Notes: generated by a model from the letters alone, not told the origin. DNA of 39,291 nucleotides from Deltaproteobacteria bacterium (GCA_029261855.1 JAJDAN010000040.1:1-39291), one strand, 5' to 3'. Counted from the stretch's first letter, positions 7,562-15,099 are shown. Made by a program: numbers and translations.

Positions 7562-8626
7562 ATGGTCATGGACGATCCCGGCCTGATTCGCGTCGTCAGC
7601 GACCCCCGCTACCGGGACCACCAGGGGCCCGACGGACACCCGGAGCGGCCGGAGAGGCTGATCGCCGTCGAGCAGGCCCTGGCCGAGTTCGAAGACCGGA
7701 TCGAGCGCAGCGTGCCGCGCGAAGCCGAGCCGGACGAGATCCTGCGCGTACACGAGCGCGACCACTGGGACGAGGTGCGCCAGACCGCAGAGCGCGCGCG
7801 CACACAGCTCGACCCGGACACCTACGCCTGCCGGGACAGCTTCTCCGTCGCGCGACTCGCCGCGGGCGGCACCATCGATCTGTTCCGCAGCGTCGCCGAG
7901 GGCCAGGCTCGCTCGGGGATCGCCGCCGTTCGTCCACCCGGCCACCACGCCGAGAACGACCGCGCCATGGGCTTCTGTCTGTTCAACAACGTCGCCGTGG
8001 CAGCGCGAGCACTCCAGGCCGAGTGTGGTGTCGGCAAGATCCTGATCTGCGACTGGGATGTCCATCACGGGAACGGTACCCAGCACAGCTTCGAAGACGA
8101 CCCGTCGGTGCTCTACTTCTCGACCCACCAGTTCCCCTATTACCCGGGCACGGGCGACTTCGGGGAAGCCGGTCGCGGACGCGGCGAGGGAACGACGGTC
8201 AACGTCCCGATGCCCGCGGGCTGCGGCGACCTCGAATACGGCGGGGTGTTGCGCCGCATCCTGGCGCCGGTGGCCCGGGGCTTTGCGCCCGAGATGATCC
8301 TGATCTCCTGTGGCTTCGACGCGCATCGGGACGATCCCCTGGCGTCGATGGAGCTGAGCGAGTCCGGCTACGGGGCCATGACGGCGATCGTCCGCTCCCT
8401 GGCCGACGAGCTGTGCGGCGGGCGCATCGCCTTCGTGCTGGAGGGGGGCTATTCGGCCGCCAGCCTGATGCAGGGCACGCGTGCCGTCGTGTCCGAGATG
8501 ACGAGCCAACAGCGCGGAAACACTGGCGAAGACGGCGAGCTGGCGCCCGGCTCGAGCTTGCGGTGGATCGTCGACCGGGTCGCCGCGGTGCATGGCGGCC
8601 GCTACCCCGGACTCGGCGCGAGCTAG
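7562..8626 (+). CDS. Class II histone deacetylase-like zinc hydrolase
   Basis: A 354-residue member of the arginase/deacetylase fold. All key motifs are present in order: PDGHPERPERL near 21-31, RPPGHHAE (124-131), DWDVHHGNGTQ (163-173, zinc Asp and His), GFDAHRDDPL (about 250-259, zinc Asp) and EGGY near 296. Bacterial members are acetylpolyamine amidohydrolases or lysine/acetoin-type deacetylases; they remove acetyl groups from small amines or proteins in the cytoplasm. The substrate cannot be told from sequence. ATG at 7562 is used; a second ATG lies two codons later. A TAGAAT-like -10 (7554-7559) sits almost on the start codon, so the promoter may lie further upstream. It is transcribed divergently from the SDR gene and ends at two hairpins, so it is probably a single-gene unit. 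Confidence 0.92.
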   Translation: MVMDDPGLIRVVSDPRYRDHQGPDGHPERPERLIAVEQALAEFEDRIERSVPREAEPDEILRVHERDHWDEVRQTAERARTQLDPDTYACRDSFSVARLAAGGTIDLFRSVAEGQARSGIAAVRPPGHHAENDRAMGFCLFNNVAVAARALQAECGVGKILICDWDVHHGNGTQHSFEDDPSVLYFSTHQFPYYPGTGDFGEAGRGRGEGTTVNVPMPAGCGDLEYGGVLRRILAPVARGFAPEMILISCGFDAHRDDPLASMELSESGYGAMTAIVRSLADELCGGRIAFVLEGGYSAASLMQGTRAVVSEMTSQQRGNTGEDGELAPGSSLRWIVDRVAAVHGGRYPGLGAS

Positions 8627-8633
8627 GAGCCGA

Positions 8634-8690
8634 CCCAAGACCCGGTCTTGGGATTTCGGCTTCCGTCGCAAGCGAAGCCTCCGGCTTCGC
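8634..8690 (+). terminator. Two perfect 8-bp hairpins after the deacetylase gene
   Basis: CCCAAGAC/GTCTTGGG (8634-8652, loop CCG) is followed by ATTT, and GCGAAGCC/GGCTTCGC (8672-8690, loop TCC) comes 19 bases later. A further GGCTTC at 8658-8663 can pair with the first arm of the second hairpin. The first is a reasonable terminator with a poor T tract. Confidence 0.5.
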
Positions 8691-8960
8691 CAGCTAGCAG
8701 CGCGGGGGGCAGACGCGCCGCCCACCCGCAGCAATCCGGAGCCAGCGGTCCCCGCCGCTGGCGCCCCACTCCATCCCATTCGGTCCTACCCGCTCATCCC
8801 ACTCGAGCCCACTCGGTCCTGGTCGGAAGGCGCGCCAGAGCCGGTTTCGGCCGCGCTCGGCGTTCGATGGGACCGGCGGCTGCGCAACCACCGGACGAAG
8901 GACACAAGACCTCGAGAAAGTTGTCGCGGTCGCGAATCAATTGCGAAATTCGGCCCAGAA

Positions 8961-9020
8961 AAAGTGGGATCGGGAGGCACAAAAGACTAGTCGGGTGGGA
9001 TTCATTGGTATAGAGTGGCC
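8961..9020 (+). promoter_or_regulatory. Putative MraZ operator and mraZ promoter
   Basis: Three TGG-containing pentamers with exact 10-base period, TGGGA (8996-9000), TGGTA (9006-9010) and TGGCC (9016-9020), match the TGGGN-N5 pattern bound by MraZ in enterobacteria, with weakening of the third and fourth positions. A further AAAGTGGGAT at 8961-8970 also fits the AAAGTG[GT] form of mollicute MraZ boxes. A -10-like TATAGA (9009-9014) lies inside the repeats, so bound MraZ would cover the promoter. The -35 is unclear. Autorepression of the cluster by MraZ is the family rule; its use here is inference. Confidence 0.6.
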
Positions 9021-9048
9021 CCGGATTGAAGGCGGCACATACCAAATC

Positions 9049-9501
9049 ATGTCTTTCCGAGGCCGCTTCGATCATACACTCGATAACAAGGGACGGGTAA
9101 GCGTCCCTGCGGGGTTCCGGATGGAGATCCAAAAGTTGGGTGGCGAGAAAGCGCCGATCCTGACTCGAGGCAAGGATCACCTCCTGCTCTATCCCGCCGA
9201 CACCTGGGACGAGATCGAGAAGAGTCTGGCCGCCAAGTCGAGCCTCCTTCCTCACGTCCAGAACTACCAGCGCTTCCTGATCGGCGGCTGCACCGAGTGC
9301 CCCGTCGATGGCCAGGGACGGATCACGATCCCGGCAGTACTTCGAGACCACGCAGGCTTGGAAGGCAAGATCACCCTGGCCGGCGTGTTGGACAAGATCG
9401 AGATCTGGAACAACGAACGGTTCGAGGCGGCACAGGCGCTCACCCTGGGCAACCTCGGGCAGATCCAGAAAGAGGTCGACGACAGTTCTTCCAGCTCGTA
9501 A
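9049..9501 (+). CDS. mraZ: Transcriptional regulator MraZ
   Basis: A 150-residue protein with two SpoVT/AbrB-like MraZ domains: FRGRFDHTLDNKGRVSVPAGFR at the N-terminus and CPVDGQGRITIPAVLRDHAGL at about 84-104, each with the DxKGR/DxQGR turn. MraZ forms a ring-shaped oligomer that binds direct repeats in front of its own gene and usually represses the dcw cluster. The ATG at 9049 is chosen because MSFRGRFDHTLD is the family's usual beginning; a weak purine stretch (GAAGGCGG) lies upstream. It is the first gene of the division and cell-wall cluster, but a terminator-like hairpin overlaps its stop codon and 234 bases separate it from rsmH, so most transcripts may end here. Confidence 0.95.
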   Translation: MSFRGRFDHTLDNKGRVSVPAGFRMEIQKLGGEKAPILTRGKDHLLLYPADTWDEIEKSLAAKSSLLPHVQNYQRFLIGGCTECPVDGQGRITIPAVLRDHAGLEGKITLAGVLDKIEIWNNERFEAAQALTLGNLGQIQKEVDDSSSSS

Positions 9502-9514
9502 GAGCTTGGTTTTT
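9491..9514 (+). terminator. Terminator-like hairpin with T5 tract overlapping the mraZ stop codon
   Basis: CC-AGCTC (9491-9497) pairs with GAGCT-t-GG (9502-9509, one bulged T) around a GTAA loop, and TTTTT follows at 9510-9514. The TAA stop of mraZ (9499-9501) forms most of the loop. The stem is short, so partial termination or attenuation is more likely than a complete block. Confidence 0.5.
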
Positions 9515-9520
9515 GGGGGG

Positions 9521-9720
9521 ATTGGAGAGGGCGACCTCTCCAATGGAAGAGGTAGGGGTCCCCGGGAGTCCACAGTACGGCTGTGGTGCGGTTACTGGGG
9601 GGTACGCACCACGGTTCGGATTCTCGGGGCACCCCACTCTTCTTTCTCTCTCTCTGAACGACTGGACGAGTCGAAGTCCTCTCACCTCCATCCCGTCTCC
9701 CAGGAGGCATCAAGACGGGA
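9521..9720 (+). promoter_or_regulatory. Structured leader between mraZ and rsmH (candidate regulatory RNA)
   Basis: No open frame is supported here, but the plus strand can form a series of strong folds. ATTGGAGAGG/CCTCTCCAAT (9521-9544) is a perfect 10-bp hairpin with a GCGA loop of the GNRA type. GGGGT-CCCCGGGAGTCC (9555-9571) pairs with GGATTCTCGGGG-c-ACCCC (9618-9635) as a 17-bp stem with one bulge and two G-U pairs. Inside it lie ACAG/CTGT (9572-9584) and GGTGCG/CGCACC (9585-9610), giving a three-way junction. A pyrimidine tract follows (9636-9655), then CGACT/AGTCG (9659-9673) and TCCCGTCT/AGACGGGA (9691-9720) with AGGAGG in its loop. The last arm overlaps the GGGAGG (9717-9722) in front of rsmH. 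An mraW RNA motif is known upstream of this gene in actinobacteria; whether this is related is unknown. Confidence 0.6.
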
Positions 9721-9735
9721 GGCGCCCCGCTCCTC

Positions 9736-10710
9736 GTGGCCAGCGAATTCGCTCATCGCCCCGTCCTTCTCCAAGAGAGCATTGGCTACTTGAACCTGAA
9801 GCCCGGTGGGGTCGTGGTGGACGGAACCCTGGGCGGCGGCGGACACGCCGAGGCCATCCTCGAGGGCATCGCGCCGAATGGGCTGCTCGTCGGCTTCGAC
9901 CTCGACCCGGACGCCCTGGCCGCAGCAACGGAGAGGCTCGTCGGATTCGGCGATCGCGTTCGCACGGTGAACGCCTCCTTCCGCGACCTCGTCCCCTGTC
10001 TCGCGGAGCTGGGTATCGAGGGCGTCGACGGCGTGCTGCTCGACCTCGGAGTCTCGTCGTTCCAACTCGACACAGCCGGGCGCGGCTTCCGCTTCGGCGG
10101 CACGGCCGAAGAGACCGCCGCCACGCCCCTCGACATGCGAATGGACCCGACCCGCGGTGAGACCGCGGCGGATCTGCTGCGCCGCGCGTCCGAGGCGCGA
10201 CTGCAGGAGACCTTCCAGAACTACGGGGAGCTTCCCGGCTCGAAGCGCCTGGCGCGCGCAATCGTCGAGGCACGGCGCGAAGCCCCGCTCGAGACCGCCG
10301 CGGACCTCCTCCGCGTCATCCAGGAAGCGCGAGTAGGGGGTGGTCGCCGTCATCACCCCGCGACGCGCGTCTTCCAGGCCCTGCGAATCGCCGTCAACGA
10401 CGAGCTGGGCGCACTGCGCGAGGGCCTCGATGCTGCCGTGACGGTGCTGCGCCCGGGCGGACGCGTGGTCGTGATCTCGTATCACTCGATGGAAGATCGC
10501 GTGGTCAAGAACCACTTCCGGGACGCGGCGAAGGGCTGCACCTGCCCTCCCCGTACCCCCGTTTGCGTCTGTGGTGGCAGCGTGACCCTGAAGGTCGTGA
10601 CCCGACGACCGGTGGTTCCCGCCGACGAAGAGAGCGCCGCCAACCCGCGCGCGCGCTCGGCTCATCTGCGCGCCGCGGAGCGCGTAGCGGCGGGAGGAGC
10701 GACGGCATGA
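9736..10710 (+). CDS. rsmH: 16S rRNA (cytosine(1402)-N(4))-methyltransferase RsmH
   Basis: A 324-residue SAM-dependent methyltransferase that modifies C1402 in the decoding centre of 16S rRNA. It starts HRPVLLQESIGYL, then VVDGTLGGGGHAEAIL (about 28-43, SAM-binding loop), LLDLGVSSFQLD, PLDMRMDP and SYHSMEDRVVKNHF near 247-260, with a Cys-rich CTCPPRTPVCVCG turn, all typical. Length matches the family. The GTG at 9736 is the only reasonable start in frame; GGGAGG at 9717-9722 is 13 bases upstream and may be partly hidden in a hairpin. An AGGAGG at 9702-9707 is too far away unless folding brings it closer. Its stop overlaps the ftsL start (ATGA). Confidence 0.97.
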   Translation: MASEFAHRPVLLQESIGYLNLKPGGVVVDGTLGGGGHAEAILEGIAPNGLLVGFDLDPDALAAATERLVGFGDRVRTVNASFRDLVPCLAELGIEGVDGVLLDLGVSSFQLDTAGRGFRFGGTAEETAATPLDMRMDPTRGETAADLLRRASEARLQETFQNYGELPGSKRLARAIVEARREAPLETAADLLRVIQEARVGGGRRHHPATRVFQALRIAVNDELGALREGLDAAVTVLRPGGRVVVISYHSMEDRVVKNHFRDAAKGCTCPPRTPVCVCGGSVTLKVVTRRPVVPADEESAANPRARSAHLRAAERVAAGGATA

Positions 10711-11321
10711 CGCGTCGCAACTCGAGAAGCGTGAGGCGGAAGACGGGCCTGCTCGCGCGAATCGGCATGCGCGTGATGCGACCCCTGCGCGCACGTCTCG
10801 ACGGGCGGCGCACGCGCGCCGCCACCACGCGAGCGCGGCAGGAGCTTCGCCGCTCGGTCGATCGCTGGGCCGCGCGCACGTCGGCCCGCGCGGCCGCGAA
10901 CCCGGCCATCAACCTGATCGGACTCGACGTCGCGCGCGCACCGGGTCGACTGCGTGGAACCTCGTGGCTGCCGGTGCTGGCGGCCGCGTTGATCGGCGCA
11001 CTCTTCCTCGCCGGACTGCGCGTGGACGTCATCCGAATGCGACTGGCTCGCGCGAAGTCGTTCGAAACCGAGCTCCGTCTCGAACAGGAGGAGCGCGAGC
11101 TCACTGTCCTGATGCGGAGACTGCGTGACCCCGCCGAGTTGGCGCGACGTGCCAACGAACTGGGCTTCCGGCGTGCCGAACGACTGATCGACCTTGCACC
11201 GGGTACCTCGGGCGCGCCGCTCCCGGCCGTCGCGGCCCCGCCCGCAACGGAGCTCGCGCGATCCCCGCAGCCGCCTGCACTCGAGCTGGCCGCCGCCAAC
11301 CGTCGGGAGGCGCGCCCGTGA
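10707..11321 (+). CDS. ftsL: FtsL-like cell division protein with long basic N-terminus
   Basis: A 204-residue bitopic membrane protein placed exactly where ftsL lies between rsmH and ftsI. One transmembrane helix (WLPVLAAALIGALFLAGL, about 87-104) is followed by a heptad-rich periplasmic helix (about 108-148, KSFETELRLEQEERELTVLMRRLRD) and a LARRANELGFRR step typical of FtsL/DivIC-like proteins. FtsL joins FtsB and FtsQ and helps activate FtsWI septal synthesis. The cytoplasmic part is about 85 residues, much longer than usual, and very Arg-rich; the C-terminus ends in an Ala/Pro tail. The ATG overlaps the rsmH stop, and its own stop overlaps the ftsI GTG. The identity rests on position and topology, as FtsL sequences are poorly conserved. 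Confidence 0.8.
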   Translation: MTRRNSRSVRRKTGLLARIGMRVMRPLRARLDGRRTRAATTRARQELRRSVDRWAARTSARAAANPAINLIGLDVARAPGRLRGTSWLPVLAAALIGALFLAGLRVDVIRMRLARAKSFETELRLEQEERELTVLMRRLRDPAELARRANELGFRRAERLIDLAPGTSGAPLPAVAAPPATELARSPQPPALELAAANRREARP

Positions 11322-13525
11322 GGGCCGCGACTCTTTCGGGTCCGTCGCGAAGGCTCCGGCTCCTGTGCCTGCTGTTCCTGGCTGCGTTCCTCGTATTGGC
11401 GGCGCGGGCCACCCACCTGACGGTCTTCGATTCGCGCGGCAAGGGCTGGGGCGAGCGCCAGATCCACACGGTGCTTCGCCTTTCCGCACCGCGCGGGTTG
11501 ATCGTCGACCGGCGGGGTGTCGAGCTGGCCGTGACCGTGCAGTCCCCCTCGATCTACGTGGTGCCCGACGACCTCGACGACCGCGCGCAGACGGCCGGCG
11601 CGCTGGCGCGGATCCTCGATCTGGACGCCCGGGATCTGGCGGGGCAGCTCGAGCGACGCCAGCGCTTCAGCTTCGTCAAGCGCTGGGTCACCCGGGACGA
11701 GGCGGAGCGAGTACGCGAGCTCGAGCTGCCCGGCGTCGGCATCCTCAAGGAGCCGCGGCGCGCGTATCCGGCGGGTGCCCTGGCGGGGCAGCTGGTCGGC
11801 TTTGCCAACATCGACGGCGAGGGTGTTCGCGGCATCGAGCAGCAGCACGACCGCACCTTGCGCGGTCGCGAACGCGCCGTGATCGTCGAACGCACCGCCG
11901 ACCGGCGGCTGCTGGTAGTCGACCCGTCTCTGCCCCGCGACATGGCGGGAAACGACGTGCGGCTCACCCTGGACGCCACACTGCAGGCCGCCGCGGAAGG
12001 CGCACTGGCCGCTGCCGTCGAGCGCAGCGGCGCCCGGGGTGGCGTGGCCGTGACCCTCGACCCCAAGACCGGCGACATCCTGTCCCTGGCCGAATGGCCG
12101 CCCACGGACCCCAACGTGTTCCGCCAGCTCGATTTCCCGAGCACCCGGTCACGTGCCTTCCTCGACGCCTTCGAGCCCGGCTCGACGATGAAGGCCTTCC
12201 TGGTAGCGGGTGCACTCGACGCCGGGGTCGTCCGGCCCGACGAGAGTTTCGACACCGGTCCGGGCTGGCTCCGGGTCCCCGGCAAGACCGTGCGAGACCA
12301 CCGGCCCTACGGCGTCATCGACCTGTCCGAGGTGCTGCAGGTCTCGAGCAACGTCGGCGCGGTGCTGATCGGCCAGCGTCTCGAGGCACGCCGCCACTAC
12401 GAGGTGCTGCGCCGCTTCGGCTTCGGCCGCAGCACCGAAAGCGGCTTTCCCCAGGAGTCCTCCGGGATCCTGCGCAGCTATCGCGACTGGAAGACCGTCG
12501 ACCACGCGACGATCTCCTTCGGCCAGGGCATCAGCGTGACGCCGGTACAGCTCGCCGCTGCCACCGCCGCTCTGGCCAACAACGGCGTCTGGCAGAAGCC
12601 CCGCCTGGTGGACGCTCTGCGCAAGAAGGACGGCGAGTGGGAAGTGCTGCCCCGGGAGGTCGGTCACCGGGTCGTGTCCCGCGACGCCGCGAGGACCACC
12701 CTGCAGATGATGGAATCGGTGGTCAGTGCTTCTGGCACGGGCCGCCGCGCCGCGCTCACCGGGCTGCGCGTCGCCGGCAAGACGGGAACCGCGCAGAAGT
12801 TCGACGCGTCTGCCGGTCGCTATTCGCACAGCCGCTACCTCGCCTGGTTCATCGGCGTGACCCCCGCGGACGATCCGGCGCTCGCGATTGCGGTCGTGAT
12901 CGACGAGCCCCAGGGACCGGCGCACGGGGGCGGCGACCACGCCGCCCCGCTCTTCGCGCAGGTGGCGTCCGCGCAGCTGGCCCAGCTCGGCATCGTGACC
13001 GAGCCGGCGCGCCTGCGGCCCGTTCCCTTCCGCACCCTGGTGGCAGAGCGCAGCGAGTTCGAGGAGAAGCCGGCGGCCGGGACGACCCCGCCGACCCGGA
13101 ACACTGCGAAGAAGGCGGCAAGGCGCGCCCCGCCGGAACTCGCCGGCCGGACCCAGGTGCTCGAGACAGCCGCGGAACCCGCACCGAAACCTGCCGTCGC
13201 CACGCGGATCGCAGCCGCACCGGCCCATTCCGCAGCGGTCCCGGCGTCGCTACCCCCGGTCTCCGCCGCGGCGAGCGTCGCAGCTCGCCCGGTTCCACAT
13301 CGAACGCACCTGGTCCCGGACTTCCGAGGCGAGACCCTCGACAGCGCGAGACGCATGGCGGCCGAGGACGCGCTCGTCCTGGAACTCGAGGGCGACCGAC
13401 GGGGTCTGGCCGTCGAGCAACACCCGGCGCCGGGAACGATCCTCGTGGGAGAGGAGCTGCGCATCAAGCTGCGCTTCTCGGCGGGTCCCGAACAAAGGGG
13501 CACAGTCTCGAAGGAGGAGGGGTGA
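11318..13525 (+). CDS. ftsI: Septal peptidoglycan transpeptidase FtsI (PBP3) with C-terminal PASTA domain
   Basis: A 735-residue class B penicillin-binding protein. An N-terminal signal anchor (LLCLLFLAAFLVLAARA, about 15-31) is followed by the dimerisation domain (APRGLIVDRRGVELA, AGALAGQLVGFANIDGEGVRGIEQQHD) and the transpeptidase domain with the catalytic serine in EPGSTMKAF (about 289), the SSN triad near 342 and KTGTAQK near 487. After an Ala/Pro linker (about 580-665), one PASTA domain (VPDFRGETLDSARRMAAEDAL through LRIKLRF) ends the protein. FtsI crosslinks septal peptidoglycan with FtsW. PASTA on FtsI is common in Gram-positives and in several delta-type lineages but absent in enterobacteria. 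GTG start overlaps the ftsL stop. Confidence 0.96.
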   Translation: MRAATLSGPSRRLRLLCLLFLAAFLVLAARATHLTVFDSRGKGWGERQIHTVLRLSAPRGLIVDRRGVELAVTVQSPSIYVVPDDLDDRAQTAGALARILDLDARDLAGQLERRQRFSFVKRWVTRDEAERVRELELPGVGILKEPRRAYPAGALAGQLVGFANIDGEGVRGIEQQHDRTLRGRERAVIVERTADRRLLVVDPSLPRDMAGNDVRLTLDATLQAAAEGALAAAVERSGARGGVAVTLDPKTGDILSLAEWPPTDPNVFRQLDFPSTRSRAFLDAFEPGSTMKAFLVAGALDAGVVRPDESFDTGPGWLRVPGKTVRDHRPYGVIDLSEVLQVSSNVGAVLIGQRLEARRHYEVLRRFGFGRSTESGFPQESSGILRSYRDWKTVDHATISFGQGISVTPVQLAAATAALANNGVWQKPRLVDALRKKDGEWEVLPREVGHRVVSRDAARTTLQMMESVVSASGTGRRAALTGLRVAGKTGTAQKFDASAGRYSHSRYLAWFIGVTPADDPALAIAVVIDEPQGPAHGGGDHAAPLFAQVASAQLAQLGIVTEPARLRPVPFRTLVAERSEFEEKPAAGTTPPTRNTAKKAARRAPPELAGRTQVLETAAEPAPKPAVATRIAAAPAHSAAVPASLPPVSAAASVAARPVPHRTHLVPDFRGETLDSARRMAAEDALVLELEGDRRGLAVEQHPAPGTILVGEELRIKLRFSAGPEQRGTVSKEEG

Positions 13526-15099
13526 TGCGGCTCTCCCTCTTGCTTTCGTCCCTGCCCGTCGAGCTGGCGCCCACGCAGGCGCAGTCCGGGCTCGACCCCG
13601 TCATCCGGGGCATCACCTACGACTCGCGCAAGGTGTCACCGGGCGATCTCTTCGTCGCCATGGTCGGCGCGGTCAGCGACGGTCATGACTATCTCGACGC
13701 CGCTCTCTCCCTGGGTGCGGCGGCATTGCTCGTCGAGGACGCAGAACGCGCGGAAGCCGCAGTTCGCGCCAGCGGCCGCGATGTGCCCGTCGTGGCTACG
13801 CCCGACAGCCGACGCGCGATGGCACCGATCTCCGCCCGTTTCTATGGCGACCCTGCTGACGAGCTGGCCCTCGTCGGGATCACGGGAACCAACGGCAAGA
13901 CCAGCACCAGTTATCTCGTGGAATCGATCCTCGCGCGCGCGGGCCGGGCCACGGGGCTGATCGGCACCGTCGCCATCCGCTACGCGAGCGAAAGCCTGCG
14001 TGCGGTGAACACCACGCCCGAAAGCCTCGACCTGCAACAGGTCCTGCGGGCGATGCGGACCCACGGCGTCGACGCGGTGGTGATGGAAGTCTCGTCCCAT
14101 GGCCTCGAGCTGGGACGGGTACGCGGATGCCGCTTCCGCGTGGGTGCCATCACCAACGTCACACAGGACCACCTCGACTTCCACGGAAACATGGACTCCT
14201 ACCTGCAGTCGAAGCTGCGGCTCTTCCGCGATCACCTCGCCCCCGGCGGCGTGGCGGTCATCAACATCGACGACGCCACGGCGGAGCGCTCGCTCGCAGC
14301 GGCACGGGAAGCGGGCGCGCGAGTCATCCGCGCGACGCGACGTCTCGGCGTCGAGGCGGAGGTGGTGCTGCTCGAGGCCGACGTGCAGCTCGCGGGAACG
14401 CGCGCGCGGCTGCGACTACCCTCAGGTGAGCTCGAGGTCTCGCTTCCTCTGCTCGGCGACTTCAACCTCGAGAACCTCGTGGTCGCATGCGGGATCGCAG
14501 TCGGCCTCGAGCTTCCCCACGAAGCGATCGCCGAAGGCGTGCGCCACTGCCCGCAGGTCCCCGGACGCATGGAGGTCGTCGACCCCCAACCCGATTCGCC
14601 CACGGTGATCGTCGACTACGCCCACACGCCGGACGCCGTCGAGAAGCTGATCGATGCGGTGCGACCTCTCACCCGCGGACGGCTCATCACGGTCTTCGGC
14701 TGCGGTGGAGACCGCGACCGCGCCAAGCGACCGCTGATGGCCCAGGCCGTCGCCAAGTCGAGCGACCGCATCGTGGCCACGAGCGACAATCCGCGCACCG
14801 AGGACCCGGAACAGATCCTGCGGGACGTCGAGGCGGGTCTCGCCGGACGCGAACGGGTCCCTGCGGACGAGCTCGACACGAGCGACGGCGCCTACGCGCT
14901 CACCATCGATCGCCGGGAAGCCATCGATCTCGCCATCGCCATCGCCGGACCCGACGACACCGTGGTGCTCGCCGGCAAGGGTCACGAGGATTATCAGATC
15001 ATCGGGCGCCACAAGTTCCCGTTCGACGACCGGGAGGAAGCGGGTCGAGCCCTGGCCAGCTGGCGCCGGGCGCGCGCCGACGCAGGGGCCCCGCGATGA
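13525..15099 (+). CDS. murE: UDP-MurNAc-L-Ala-D-Glu:meso-diaminopimelate ligase MurE
   Basis: A 524-residue Mur ligase that adds the third peptide residue to the cytoplasmic wall precursor. It has the N-terminal uridine-binding domain with ITYDSRKVSPGDLFVAMVG, the ATP loop GITGTNGKTS (about 118-127), NTTPESLDLQ, EVSSHGLELGRV, and the C-terminal domain with VDYAHTPDAVE, FGCGGDRDRAKRPLM and SDNPRTEDP (about 420-428). DNPR is the sequence associated with meso-diaminopimelate rather than lysine as substrate, fitting a Gram-negative wall. Its ATG shares one base with the ftsI stop (TGATG); AAGGAGGAGG just upstream is a strong ribosome site. The end overlaps murF by four bases. Confidence 0.97.
   Translation: MRLSLLLSSLPVELAPTQAQSGLDPVIRGITYDSRKVSPGDLFVAMVGAVSDGHDYLDAALSLGAAALLVEDAERAEAAVRASGRDVPVVATPDSRRAMAPISARFYGDPADELALVGITGTNGKTSTSYLVESILARAGRATGLIGTVAIRYASESLRAVNTTPESLDLQQVLRAMRTHGVDAVVMEVSSHGLELGRVRGCRFRVGAITNVTQDHLDFHGNMDSYLQSKLRLFRDHLAPGGVAVINIDDATAERSLAAAREAGARVIRATRRLGVEAEVVLLEADVQLAGTRARLRLPSGELEVSLPLLGDFNLENLVVACGIAVGLELPHEAIAEGVRHCPQVPGRMEVVDPQPDSPTVIVDYAHTPDAVEKLIDAVRPLTRGRLITVFGCGGDRDRAKRPLMAQAVAKSSDRIVATSDNPRTEDPEQILRDVEAGLAGRERVPADELDTSDGAYALTIDRREAIDLAIAIAGPDDTVVLAGKGHEDYQIIGRHKFPFDDREEAGRALASWRRARADAGAPR

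Larger units (their letters stand above)
8627..9048. other. 422-base non-coding region upstream of mraZ
   Basis: No convincing gene is seen. It begins with two hairpins ending the deacetylase transcript. From about 8770 to 8825 there is a loose C-rich repeat (CCCATTCGGTCCT at about 8773, CCCACTCGGTCCT at about 8808). The last 110 bases are less GC-rich and hold the mraZ promoter region with MraZ-box-like repeats, listed separately. Confidence 0.6.

Noticed and set aside
9521-9544. 10-bp hairpin after mraZ as an intrinsic terminator
   Set aside because: It is followed by GGAAGAGG rather than T, and on the other strand by C and A runs. It was kept only as part of the structured leader.
11194-13524. 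Upstream extension of the MurE frame
   Set aside because: It is a shadow of ftsI in another frame, Arg/Pro/Gly-rich, and murE homology begins at 13525.
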